46,712 nucleotides of DNA from Myxococcales bacterium (GTDB taxonomy: Bacteria; Myxococcota_A; Polyangia; Polyangiales; Polyangiaceae), in contig JACRDA010000321.1 in assembly GCA_016212965.1 (NCBI GenBank), positions 1 to 46,712 of the forward strand, given 5' to 3'. Position numbers and translations under genes: made by a program. Below the pieces are notes generated by a model. The model was given only the letters and a program-made list of their open reading frames with translations, searched no databases and had not been told where the DNA came from. Shown in pieces: positions 17,186-25,123 of the stretch (its first letter is position 1; each line of letters begins with the position of its first letter).

Positions 17186-20100
17186 CGGCCGCGCGCGCGA
17201 GCCGTGTCGGCGACGTCATGGTCCTCGGCGGCGGGATCAGCGGCATCCAGGCGGCGCTCGACTTCGCCACGGCCGGCTTCCGGGTCTACCTCGTCGACAA
17301 GGCGCCGACCATAGGCGGCAAGATGGCCCAGCTCGACAAGACGTTCCCCACGAACGATTGCTCGATGTGCATCGAGTCGCCGAAGTTCATCGAGTGCGAC
17401 CGGCACCCCAACATCGAGATCCTGACCCACACGGAGGTCAAGGAGGTCGCGGGCGCGGCGGGCGACTTCACGATCACGCTGACGAAGAAGCCGCGCTACG
17501 TGAACGAGGACGTGTGCACCGGCTGCACGACCTGCGTTGAGTACTGCCCCATTCCGATCCCCGATCCCTTCAATCAGGAGCTCTCCCAGAACAAGGCGAT
17601 CCACATCTACTTCTCGCAGGCCGTGCCGCTCGTGCCCTACATCGACGAGCGCTGTCGCTTCCTCGAGGACGACAAGTGCGCCATCTGCGAGGGCGCGTGC
17701 AAGAACCACGCGATCGATCTGCACCAGAAGCCCGTGGAAGAGGTGGTGAAGGTGGGGGCCGTCGTCCTCAGCCCCGGCTACGGCGCCTTCGATCCGCGGC
17801 CGCGCGGCGACTACGGCTACGGCAAGATCCGGAACGTCGTGACGAGCCTCGACTTCGAGCGCCTGCTCTGCGCGACGGGGCCCCACGAGGGCGAGATCCT
17901 CCGGCCCTCGGACAAGAAGCACCCCCACAAGATCGCCTGGATCCACTGCGTGGGCTCGCGCCAGGTGCAGGCGGGCGGGCACAGCTACTGCTCGTCGGTG
18001 TGCTGCGCGTACATCCAGAAGCAGGTCATCCTCGCCAAGGACCACGACGCCGGCACCGAGGCCGTCGTCTTCCACAACGACATCCGCTCCTACGGCAAGG
18101 ACTTCGAGCGCTTCTACGAGCGCGCCCAGAAGCTCCCGGGGGTGCGCTTCCAGCGCAGCTACGTCGCCATCGGGCGGGAGATCCCCGAGACCGGGAACGT
18201 CACCGTCCGCTACGCCACCGACCGCGACGGCGTGAAGGAGGAGGAGTTCGACCTCGTCGTCCTCGGCGTCGGCATGGAGCCGCCCGCCGACGCCGGCAAG
18301 CTCGCGCGGCAGTTCGGCATCGAGCTCGACGCGCACGGCTTCTGCAAGACGAGCCCGTCCAATCCGATCGCGACCAGCCGACCGGGCGTCTTCGTGACCG
18401 GCGCCTTCCAGGGGCCCATGGACATCCCCGAGGCGGTGGTGACCGCGAGCGGCGCCGCAGCGCTGACGGGCGCTCTCTTGCGCTCGCGCCGGGGCAAGCT
18501 GGCGCGCGATCGCGTCTATCCCGCGGAGCGCGACGTCTCGGCGGAGGAGACGCGCGTCGGCGTCTTCGCGTGCCATTGCGGCGCCAACATCGGGCGCGTC
18601 GTCGACGTGCCGGGGCTGGTCGAGTACGCGAAGGGGCTCGACCACGTCGCCCACGCCGAGGAGGGCCTGTTCATCTGCTCCACCGACGCCGCGGCCAAGA
18701 TCTCGAGCACCATCCGCGACAAGAAGCTCAATCGCGTGGTCGTCGCCGCCTGCACGCCGCGCACCCACGAGCCCCTGTTCCGCGACACGCTGCGCGAGGG
18801 CGGCATCAACCAGTACTTCTTCGACATGGCGAACATCCGGGAGCACTGCTCCTGGGTCCACTCCCGGCAGAAGGAGGAGGCGAGCCAGAAGGCCAAGGAC
18901 ATCGTCCGGATGTCGGTCGCGCGCGCCGTCCACCTCGAGCCGCTCGAGGAATCGAGGCTCCACGTCACGCGCGTCGCGCTCGTCGTCGGCGGGGGCCTCG
19001 CCGGCATGACGGCCGCGCTCAGCCTCGCCGACCAGGGCTTCGAGGTCGAGCTCGTCGAGAAGCAGAAGGAGCTCGGCGGGATGGCGCGGCGGCTGTCCTA
19101 CACCCTCGAGGGGCTCGACGTGCAGGCCCACCTCGCGGCGCTCGTCCGCCGGATCTACGCGCACGCGCTCGTGCACGTCTCGCACGAGGCGACTATCACC
19201 GACGTCTCGGGCTACGTCGGCAACTTCGTCACGACGGTGCGGACCGAGGGGCGCCAGAAGACGATCCGCCACGGCGTCACCGTCCTCGCCACGGGCGCCG
19301 ACGAGCACCGCCCCGAGGAGTACCTCTACGGCGAGGACGCGCGCGTCGTGACCCAGCTCGAGCTCGAGGAGCGACTCGCTGCGGGCGCCGGCGCCGCGCT
19401 CGCCGACGTCCGGGCCGTGGCCATGATCCAGTGCGTCGGCTGCCGCCGCGCGGACCGCAACTACTGCGCCCGCATCTGCTGCAGCCAGGCGGTCAAGAAC
19501 GCGCTCCGGCTGAAGAAGCACAAGCCCGACCTCGACGTCTACATCCTGTTCCGGGACATGCGCACCTACGGCCTTCGGGAGGACAGCTATCGCCTGGCGG
19601 CCGACAAGGGCGTGCACTTCGTCCGCTGGGCGCCCGACGACGGCCCGCGCGTCGAGCCCGCCGAGACCGAGGGCCGCCCGATCTTGCGCGTCACCGTGCC
19701 CGACCCGGTCCTCGGCCGGCGCCTCGCGCTCGACGTGGATCGGGTCGTCCTGTCCGCGGCCGTCGTGCCGTCGGCGGGCGCTCCGGAGGTCGCGCGCCAG
19801 TTCAAGGTGGCGATGAACCCGGACGGCTTCTTCCAGGAGGCGCACGTGAAGCTGCGCCCCGTCGACTCCGCCGGGGACGGCGTCTTCATCTGCGGAGCCG
19901 GTCACTACCCGAAGCACGTCACCGAGACCATCAACCAGGCCCTCGGCGCCGCGGGCCGGGCCGGCTGCCTGCTCTCCCAGGACACGATTGCCGCATCCGG
20001 TGCGATCTGCCGCGTGAGCGAGCGGGACTGCGTGTCCTGCGGGGCGTGCATCACGGCCTGCCGCTACGACGCGATCGGGTGGACCGACGGACCCGGGGGC

Positions 20101-20235
20101 AGGAAGGCGTCGGTGAACCCGGCCCTCTGCAAGGGCGACGGCCTGTGCTGCGCCAAGTGCCCGACCGATGCCATCGTGCTCCGGCACTTCACGAACGAGG
20201 AGATCCTGCACCAGATCGACGCAGCGCTGGAGTAG
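17182..20235 (+). CDS. bamE: HdrA-like flavin Fe-S subunit, duplicated form (BamE)
   Basis: A 1017-residue HdrA-type flavoprotein, the proposed electron-bifurcating part of the Bam complex. The first half has the nucleotide motif VLGGGISGIQAAL (near residue 15), CSMC, then CTGCTTCVEYCP with a further CAICEGACKNHAI. The second half repeats the fold: the HdrA-specific 'FACHCGANIGRVVDV' near residue 456, a second FAD motif VVGGGLAGMTAALSL near residue 605, and C-terminal CVSCGACITACRYDA and CKGDGLCCAKCPTDA ferredoxin motifs after residue 949. Such tandem length is known for BamE and bacterial HdrA2 forms. ATG 17182 overlaps the bamD stop (ATGA). It ends 56 bp before bamF, the longest gap in the operon. 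Confidence 0.85.
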   Translation: MTAARASRVGDVMVLGGGISGIQAALDFATAGFRVYLVDKAPTIGGKMAQLDKTFPTNDCSMCIESPKFIECDRHPNIEILTHTEVKEVAGAAGDFTITLTKKPRYVNEDVCTGCTTCVEYCPIPIPDPFNQELSQNKAIHIYFSQAVPLVPYIDERCRFLEDDKCAICEGACKNHAIDLHQKPVEEVVKVGAVVLSPGYGAFDPRPRGDYGYGKIRNVVTSLDFERLLCATGPHEGEILRPSDKKHPHKIAWIHCVGSRQVQAGGHSYCSSVCCAYIQKQVILAKDHDAGTEAVVFHNDIRSYGKDFERFYERAQKLPGVRFQRSYVAIGREIPETGNVTVRYATDRDGVKEEEFDLVVLGVGMEPPADAGKLARQFGIELDAHGFCKTSPSNPIATSRPGVFVTGAFQGPMDIPEAVVTASGAAALTGALLRSRRGKLARDRVYPAERDVSAEETRVGVFACHCGANIGRVVDVPGLVEYAKGLDHVAHAEEGLFICSTDAAAKISSTIRDKKLNRVVVAACTPRTHEPLFRDTLREGGINQYFFDMANIREHCSWVHSRQKEEASQKAKDIVRMSVARAVHLEPLEESRLHVTRVALVVGGGLAGMTAALSLADQGFEVELVEKQKELGGMARRLSYTLEGLDVQAHLAALVRRIYAHALVHVSHEATITDVSGYVGNFVTTVRTEGRQKTIRHGVTVLATGADEHRPEEYLYGEDARVVTQLELEERLAAGAGAALADVRAVAMIQCVGCRRADRNYCARICCSQAVKNALRLKKHKPDLDVYILFRDMRTYGLREDSYRLAADKGVHFVRWAPDDGPRVEPAETEGRPILRVTVPDPVLGRRLALDVDRVVLSAAVVPSAGAPEVARQFKVAMNPDGFFQEAHVKLRPVDSAGDGVFICGAGHYPKHVTETINQALGAAGRAGCLLSQDTIAASGAICRVSERDCVSCGACITACRYDAIGWTDGPGGRKASVNPALCKGDGLCCAKCPTDAIVLRHFTNEEILHQIDAALE

Positions 20236-20270
20236 TGACAACCGCTCACTGACAACTGATACCTGACAAC
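20236..20270 (+). repeat. Three TGACAAC direct repeats with 14-bp period
   Basis: TGACAAC occurs at 20236, 20250 and 20264, each exactly 14 bp from the next, filling most of the bamE-bamF gap. The stretch is much richer in A and T than its neighbours. AAGGAG follows at about 20274-20279, a likely ribosome binding site for bamF. Confidence 0.6.
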
Positions 20271-20291
20271 TACCAAGGAGACCCGTCGCCC

Positions 20292-21038
20292 ATGGCGAAG
20301 ATCATCGCGTTCCTGTGCCACTGGTGAGCGTATTCCGCTTCGGACCTGTCTGGAGTTACCAGACAAAGCTACGCCCCCGAGATTCGAATCATCCGGCTGA
20401 TGTGCACCGGCAGGGTCGATCTGTCCTTCGTGCTGCGCGCGTTCCACGGGCGGGCGGACGGGGTCATCATTGGCGGTTGCTGGCCCGGGGAGTGCCATTA
20501 CGTGACCGAGGGCAACTATGACGCGCTCGGCAACGTGCACCTGTGCAAGCGCCTGCTCCGCCACGTGGGCATCCGGCCCGAGCGCTTGCGGCTCGAGTGG
20601 ATCGCGGCCTCCGAGGGGAACCGCTTCGCCGAGCTCATGAGCGACTTCGTCGGGCAGGTGACCGCGCTCGGCCCGCTCGGTCGCGGCGAGGGCATCGCGG
20701 ACGAGGACCTCCGGCTGCGGCTCGCGGCCGTCGACAAGCTCGTCCCATACCTGAAGCTCGTGGAGCGCGAGAAGCTGCGCGTCCCGGTCAAGTCGGAACA
20801 GGCCTACCAGGCGTTCTACGGCAGTGCCGAGATGGACCGGCTGTTCGACGCGCTCGTCGCGGACAAGCTCGCCGTGAGCCAGATCCTGGCGTGCCTCGAG
20901 ACGGGGCCGCAGTCGACGGGCGAGCTCTCGGCCCGCCTCGGCCTCGGCTCGTCGGACGTGGCCAAGCACATGCGCAGCTCCTCGAGCCGCGGCCTCGTGC
21001 GCTACCTGCAGGCCGAGGGCAAGTACGCGCTCGCGTGA
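20292..21038 (+). CDS. bamF: MvhD-like subunit with in-frame UGA selenocysteine (BamF)
   Basis: Read through one TGA (20325-20327), this is a 248-residue protein beginning MAKIIAFLCHW-Sec. The sequence after the UGA continues without interruption into MvhD/FrhD family sequence: 'DLSGVTRQSYAPEIRIIRL', 'CTGRVDLSFVLRAFHGRADG', and GCWPGECHYVTEGNYDA. MvhD proteins start with FxCNWCxYxGAD; here the second Cys of that CxxC is the UGA, so position 12 is selenocysteine. Known BamF proteins are reported to be selenoproteins, which supports the reading. A hairpin follows the UGA (20337-20369). The family carries a [2Fe-2S] cluster and links HdrA to a hydrogenase or Nuo-like module. Residues after about 175 look like a winged helix. 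An ordinary caller would start at ATG 20400 and lose the N-terminus. Confidence 0.88.
20337..20369 (+). promoter_or_regulatory. Bacterial SECIS-like hairpin for bamF
   Basis: TGTCTGG (20347-20353) pairs perfectly with CCAGACA (20359-20365) around a five-base loop AGTTA, and GCTT (20337-20340) can pair with AAGC (20366-20369), leaving a 5' bulge. The apical G at 20355 is 28 bases after the UGA, within the distance range accepted for bacterial SECIS elements, which recruit SelB with Sec-tRNA. The hairpin is in coding sequence. SelB, selC and SelD are not in the window. Confidence 0.75.
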
Positions 21039-21063
21039 GCCCGCGCGCCGCCCGGAGATCCCC

Positions 21064-21522
21064 ATGCCCATGGACCTCGACCGAGTCGACCAGATCGTCG
21101 CTGAGCACGGCGGAGAGGCGAGCGCGCTCATCCAGGTGCTGCTCGACATCCAGGCCGAGAACCACTGGCTGCCGAAGGAGGCCCTCGAGCGGGTCGCCGA
21201 GAAGCTCGGCGTGTCGCTGGCTCGCATCCGCCACATCGCCAGCTTCTACACGGCGTTCAGCCTGGTCCCGAAGGGCCGGCACGAGATCCACCTTTGCGTC
21301 GGGACCGCCTGCCACGTGCGCGGGGCGGCGCGCGTGCTCGACACGCTGGCCGAGGCGACCGGGATCCAGCCGGGCGAGACGGACCTCGAGCTCAAGTACA
21401 GCCTCGAGACGGTCAACTGCCTCGGCTGCTGTGCGCTCGGGCCGGTGATGCAGGTCGACGGCAAGATCCACGGGCGGCTGTCGAGCGGCGACGCCGAGGA
21501 CGTCCTCGAGAAGTACACCTGA
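21064..21522 (+). CDS. bamG: NuoE-like [2Fe-2S] subunit (BamG)
   Basis: A 152-residue thioredoxin-like ferredoxin of the NuoE/HoxE family. The helical N-terminal part ('ALIQVLLDIQAENHWLPKEAL') is typical, and the [2Fe-2S] cysteines are seen in CVGTACHVRGA and NCLGCCALGPVMQVDGK. In Bam, as in NADH dehydrogenases and bifurcating hydrogenases, it pairs with the NuoF-like subunit. ATG 21064 follows GGAGATCCCC; it begins 25 bp after bamF and overlaps bamH in TGATG. Confidence 0.85.
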   Translation: MPMDLDRVDQIVAEHGGEASALIQVLLDIQAENHWLPKEALERVAEKLGVSLARIRHIASFYTAFSLVPKGRHEIHLCVGTACHVRGAARVLDTLAEATGIQPGETDLELKYSLETVNCLGCCALGPVMQVDGKIHGRLSSGDAEDVLEKYT

Positions 21523-23450
21523 TGGGCACGCTGCGCCGCCTCGCCACGCTCGCGGAGCTCGACACCTACCGGCAGGAGGTGCGCGCCAAGAGCCCGCCCG
21601 ACGCGCCGTCGATCGCCGTCTGCACCGGCACGGGCTGCGTCGCCTGCGGCGCGCGCGAGGTCGTCGCCGCGTTCGAGCAGGCGTTGGCGGAGCACGGCCT
21701 CACCGTCGCCGTGCGCCTCAAGGGCACCGGCTGCCCCGGGTTCTGCGAGCGCGGCACGGTGGTCGTGATCTACCCCGAGCAGATCTGCTACCTCGCCGTC
21801 ACGCCGAAGGACGTCGCCGAGATCGTGGCGACGACCGTGCGGGACAAGAAGGTCGTCGAGCGCCTGCTCTACCGCGATCCCGAGACGGGCGCGCGCGCGG
21901 TCAAGGAATCGGACATCCCCTTCTACCAGCGCCAGGAGCGCCTGCTCCTCGGGAGCAACACGCGCCTCGACTCGCGCAGCATCGACGACTACCTCGCCAT
22001 GGGCGGCTACGGCGCCCTCGGGAAGGCGCTCTTCCGCATGTCGGCGGCCGAGGTGCTCGACGAGGTCAAGCGCTCCGGGCTGCGGGGGCGCGGCGGCGCG
22101 GGCTTCCCCACGGGCCGGAAATGGGAGGGCTCGCGCGACGCCCCGGGGGACGTCCGCTACGTCATCGTCAATGCCGACGAGGGCGATCCCGGCGCGTTCA
22201 TGGACCGCGCTCTGCTCGAGGGCAATCCCCACTCGATCCTCGAGGGGCTCGTCATCGGCGCCTATGCCGTGGGCGCGCACGAGGGTTACGTGTACGTCCG
22301 GCAGGAGTACCCGCTCGCGGTCGAGAACCTGAATCATGCCATCCGCGCGGCCGAGGCGCTCGGCCTGCTCGGGCCGAACATCCTCGGGTCGGGCTTCGAC
22401 TTCGCCGTCAAGGTCCACAAGGGCGCGGGCGCCTTCGTGTGCGGCGAGTCGACCGCGCTCATGACCGCCCTCGAGGGCCGCGCCGGCGAGCCGCGGCCCA
22501 AGTACGTGCGCTCCAACGTCAAGGGCCTGTGGAACCGGCCGAGCGTGCTCAACAACGTCGAGACCTGGGCGAACGTGCCGCTCATCGTCGAGCGCGGCGC
22601 CGACTGGTACACCACCCTCGGCACCGAGCGGAGCAAGGGCACGAAGATCTTCTCCCTCGTCGGCAAGATCACCAACACCGGCCTCGTCGAGGTCCCGATG
22701 GGCATGACCCTGCGGGACATCGTCTTCGGGATCGGCGGCGGCATCCCCGGCGGCAAGAAGTTCAAGGCGCTGCAGACCGGGGGGCCCTCGGGCGGCTGCA
22801 TTCCCGAGGCCGAGCTCGATCTGCGGGTCGGCTTCGACGAGCTCGCCGCGGCCGGGTCGATGATGGGCTCGGGCGGGATGATCGTCATGGACGAAGACAC
22901 CTGCATGGTCGACGTCGCCCGCTACTTCACCGCCTTTCTCACCGACGAGTCGTGCGGTAAATGCGTCCCGTGCCGCGAGGGGCTGCGCCAGATGCACCGG
23001 ATCTTGTCGGACATCTGCGCGGGCCGCGGCAAGGCGGGCGACCTCCAGACCCTCGAGGATCTGTCCGAGGTCGCCGCGGAGGCCTCGCTCTGCGCCCTCG
23101 GCAAGAGCGCGCCGTCGCCCTTCCTGAGCACGCTGCGCCACTTCCGCGCGGAGTTCGAGGCCCACATCGAGCACAAGCGCTGCCCGGCCCTGGCCTGCAA
23201 GGCGCTGACCTCCTACTACATCGAGCCCGAGGCCTGCCAGGCGTGCCTCATCTGCCTCCGCAAATGCCCCTCGAAGGCCATCGACGGCGGCAAGCACAAG
23301 ATCCACGTCATCGACCAGGACCAATGCGAGGGCTGCGGCATCTGCTTCGACGTGTGTCCGCCGCGCTTCGACGCGATTCGGCGCATCTCGGGCGCGCCGG
23401 TTCCGCCCCCGCCGCCCGAAGCAGAGCGCATGCTGCGGAGGGGGGCGTGA
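21522..23450 (+). CDS. bamH: NuoF-like NAD(P)H/FMN subunit with extra ferredoxin domains (BamH)
   Basis: A 642-residue subunit of the NuoF/HndC type, the probable entry or exit site for NAD(H). An N-terminal thioredoxin-like [2Fe-2S] domain carries CTGTGCVACGA and GTGCPGFCERG. The FMN/NADH core contains GLRGRGGAGFPTGRKW and 'VNADEGDPGAFMDR', then GAGAFVCGESTALM and the [4Fe-4S] site ESCGKCVPCREG. The C-terminus adds two ferredoxin motifs, CQACLICLRKCPSKAI and CEGCGICFDVCPP, as in bifurcating hydrogenase subunits. Its start overlaps the bamG stop and it ends two bases before bamI, so these are one translational unit. Confidence 0.88.
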   Translation: MGTLRRLATLAELDTYRQEVRAKSPPDAPSIAVCTGTGCVACGAREVVAAFEQALAEHGLTVAVRLKGTGCPGFCERGTVVVIYPEQICYLAVTPKDVAEIVATTVRDKKVVERLLYRDPETGARAVKESDIPFYQRQERLLLGSNTRLDSRSIDDYLAMGGYGALGKALFRMSAAEVLDEVKRSGLRGRGGAGFPTGRKWEGSRDAPGDVRYVIVNADEGDPGAFMDRALLEGNPHSILEGLVIGAYAVGAHEGYVYVRQEYPLAVENLNHAIRAAEALGLLGPNILGSGFDFAVKVHKGAGAFVCGESTALMTALEGRAGEPRPKYVRSNVKGLWNRPSVLNNVETWANVPLIVERGADWYTTLGTERSKGTKIFSLVGKITNTGLVEVPMGMTLRDIVFGIGGGIPGGKKFKALQTGGPSGGCIPEAELDLRVGFDELAAAGSMMGSGGMIVMDEDTCMVDVARYFTAFLTDESCGKCVPCREGLRQMHRILSDICAGRGKAGDLQTLEDLSEVAAEASLCALGKSAPSPFLSTLRHFRAEFEAHIEHKRCPALACKALTSYYIEPEACQACLICLRKCPSKAIDGGKHKIHVIDQDQCEGCGICFDVCPPRFDAIRRISGAPVPPPPPEAERMLRRGA

Positions 23451-23452
23451 CC

Positions 23453-24079
23453 ATGGGCGAGCTCGGCCTGCAGATCGACCAGAAGGCGGTGAGCGCCCGC
23501 GAGGGCATGACCGTGCTCGAGGCCGCGCGCGCGGCTGGGATCCCGATCCCGACCCTGTGCCACCACGCGGCGCTCGAGCCCTTCGGCGGCTGCCGCCTGT
23601 GCCTCGTCGAGGTCGAGGCGCGCGGCGCCCCGCAGATCGTCGTCGCCTGCGTGTACCCCGCGGCCGAGGGCCTGCGCGTCCGCACGCGCTCCGACAAGAT
23701 CGACCGGCTCCGGCGGACGATCCTCGAGCTCCTGATGGCCCACGCGCCCGAGGCGCCCGAGCTCGTCGCGCTCGCGCGCGAGTACGGCGCCGAGCGGGGC
23801 CGCTTCGAGCGCGAGGCCAACTTCTGCATCCACTGCGGCCTGTGCGTGCGCTACTGCGCCGAGGTGAAGAAGCTCGACGCCGTCGGCTTCATCGAGCGCG
23901 GCATCAAGAAGGAGATCGCCTTCGTGCCCGAGATCGCCGCCCGCGAGTGCGAGGCCTGCAAGGAGTGCTTCCCGCTCTGTCCGACCTCGTACCTGCAGGC
24001 GGCCTACGTCCTCACGACCGCGTTCGCGCGCGGCGCCGCCCAGGCGCCCGTCCATCTGCACCTGCCCGTGGTCCCCTGA
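23453..24079 (+). CDS. bamI: NuoG-like Fe-S subunit (BamI)
   Basis: A 208-residue protein equal to the N-terminal Fe-S part of NuoG/HndD. It has a plant-type [2Fe-2S] domain (LCHHAALEPFGGCRLCLVEV with a further Cys near residue 62) and two [4Fe-4S] groups, NFCIHCGLCVRYC and CEACKECFPLCPTSY. The molybdopterin/hydrogenase part of longer homologues is absent, as expected for BamI. ATG 23453 follows the bamH stop by two bases. It is the last gene of the operon; no strong terminator is seen in the 138 bp that follow. Confidence 0.85.
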   Translation: MGELGLQIDQKAVSAREGMTVLEAARAAGIPIPTLCHHAALEPFGGCRLCLVEVEARGAPQIVVACVYPAAEGLRVRTRSDKIDRLRRTILELLMAHAPEAPELVALAREYGAERGRFEREANFCIHCGLCVRYCAEVKKLDAVGFIERGIKKEIAFVPEIAARECEACKECFPLCPTSYLQAAYVLTTAFARGAAQAPVHLHLPVVP

Positions 24080-24184
24080 GCCGGGATTTCGCGCGAGCGC
24101 GCAGGCTCCAGACTACTGGTCAGGGTTTGACCCGCCCGACGTCGGCGCCCGTGCAGGCAGCCGTCGCGCGACGGCGCCCGGGTG

Positions 24185-24190
24185 TACTAG
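24185..24190 (+). promoter_or_regulatory. Possible -10 box of the OmpA-like gene
   Basis: TACTAG within GTGTACTAGAGT stands 28 bases before ATG 24218, with ACGAGG as ribosome binding site between them. The -35 region is not clear. Confidence 0.35.
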
Positions 24191-24217
24191 AGTGCGCGGG
24201 ACTCACGAGGCATCCCC

Positions 24218-25096
24218 ATGAAGAACACCCTCCTTTTCGCAACGGTGCTCGCCGCCACGTCGGCCACGGCGGCGGGTTGTGGCTACTCCGAGGACGAGTG
24301 GAAGGCGCAGCTCGCCAAGTACGGGCAGCTCGAGTCGCGCCACGCGTCCACCCTGAACGATCTCGCGAACACGAAGAAGAAGCTCGCGGACACCGAGTCG
24401 GCGCTCGCGGCGGAGAAGCAGCGGGTCGACCAGCTCGAGAAGGACCTCGCGGCCGCCGGCTTCGACCTGAACCGCCTGAATCAGACGCTCGCGGAGCGTG
24501 GCGGCGAGCTGTCGAAGCTCAACGACATCCTCGCCGAGCGCGAGCGGGCCCTTTCGGAGTACAAGCAGCGCGCCGCGCAGCTCGAGGCGATCAAGCAGCG
24601 CTTCGAGCTCCTGCGCCGCAAGCTGAACGAGCTCACCAACATGGGCCTCAAGGTGAGCATCCGGAACAACCGGATGGTGATCTCGCTGCCCGGCGACGTG
24701 CTCTTCTCCTCCGGGATGGACATGCTCAAGCCCGAGGGCGAGAACGTCCTCGACAAGGTCGCCGGGATCATCAAGGGCGACGAGGCCCTGCGGGCGCGGC
24801 TCTACCAGGTCGCCGGCCACACCGACAACGTGCCCTACGGCGGCGGCGGCTTCCGCGACAACTGGGGCCTCAGCCTCATGCGCGCCCGCACCGTGCTCAT
24901 CTACCTCATCGACCCGGGGCGCGGCGGCCTGCCCACCAACCGCTGGAGCGCGGCGGGCTTCGGCGACACCGACCCGGTCGCCGCGAACGACACCAAGGAC
25001 GGGCAGCAGAAGAACCGCCGCTGCGAGATCATCGTGGTCCCGAGCGCCGAGGAGATGCTCGATCTCCAGGCCATCGCGAAGACTGCGGGCACCTGA
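24218..25096 (+). CDS. OmpA-family lipoprotein with coiled coil
   Basis: A 292-residue outer-membrane-associated lipoprotein. The signal sequence MKNTLLFATVLAATSATAAGC ends in lipobox TAAGC. A coiled coil of about 110 residues follows (LANTKKKLADTESALAAEKQ and on), then an OmpA/MotB peptidoglycan-binding domain with 'SLPGDVLFSSG', the motif HTDNVPYGGGGFRDNW, 'SLMRARTVLIYL' and 'NRRCEIIV'. The D and R residues that bind diaminopimelate are present. Such proteins anchor the outer membrane to the cell wall. It is probably independent of the bam operon, since a promoter-like TACTAG lies in the gap. Confidence 0.9.
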   Translation: MKNTLLFATVLAATSATAAGCGYSEDEWKAQLAKYGQLESRHASTLNDLANTKKKLADTESALAAEKQRVDQLEKDLAAAGFDLNRLNQTLAERGGELSKLNDILAERERALSEYKQRAAQLEAIKQRFELLRRKLNELTNMGLKVSIRNNRMVISLPGDVLFSSGMDMLKPEGENVLDKVAGIIKGDEALRARLYQVAGHTDNVPYGGGGFRDNWGLSLMRARTVLIYLIDPGRGGLPTNRWSAAGFGDTDPVAANDTKDGQQKNRRCEIIVVPSAEEMLDLQAIAKTAGT

Positions 25097-25123
25097 CGGC
25101 CGGGGCCCGAGGCCGCGCGCGGG

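Noticed and set aside
20400..21038. A bamF starting at ATG 20400
   Set aside because: It would lack the conserved N-terminal CxxC/U strand of MvhD proteins, which is present in the same frame upstream of the UGA.
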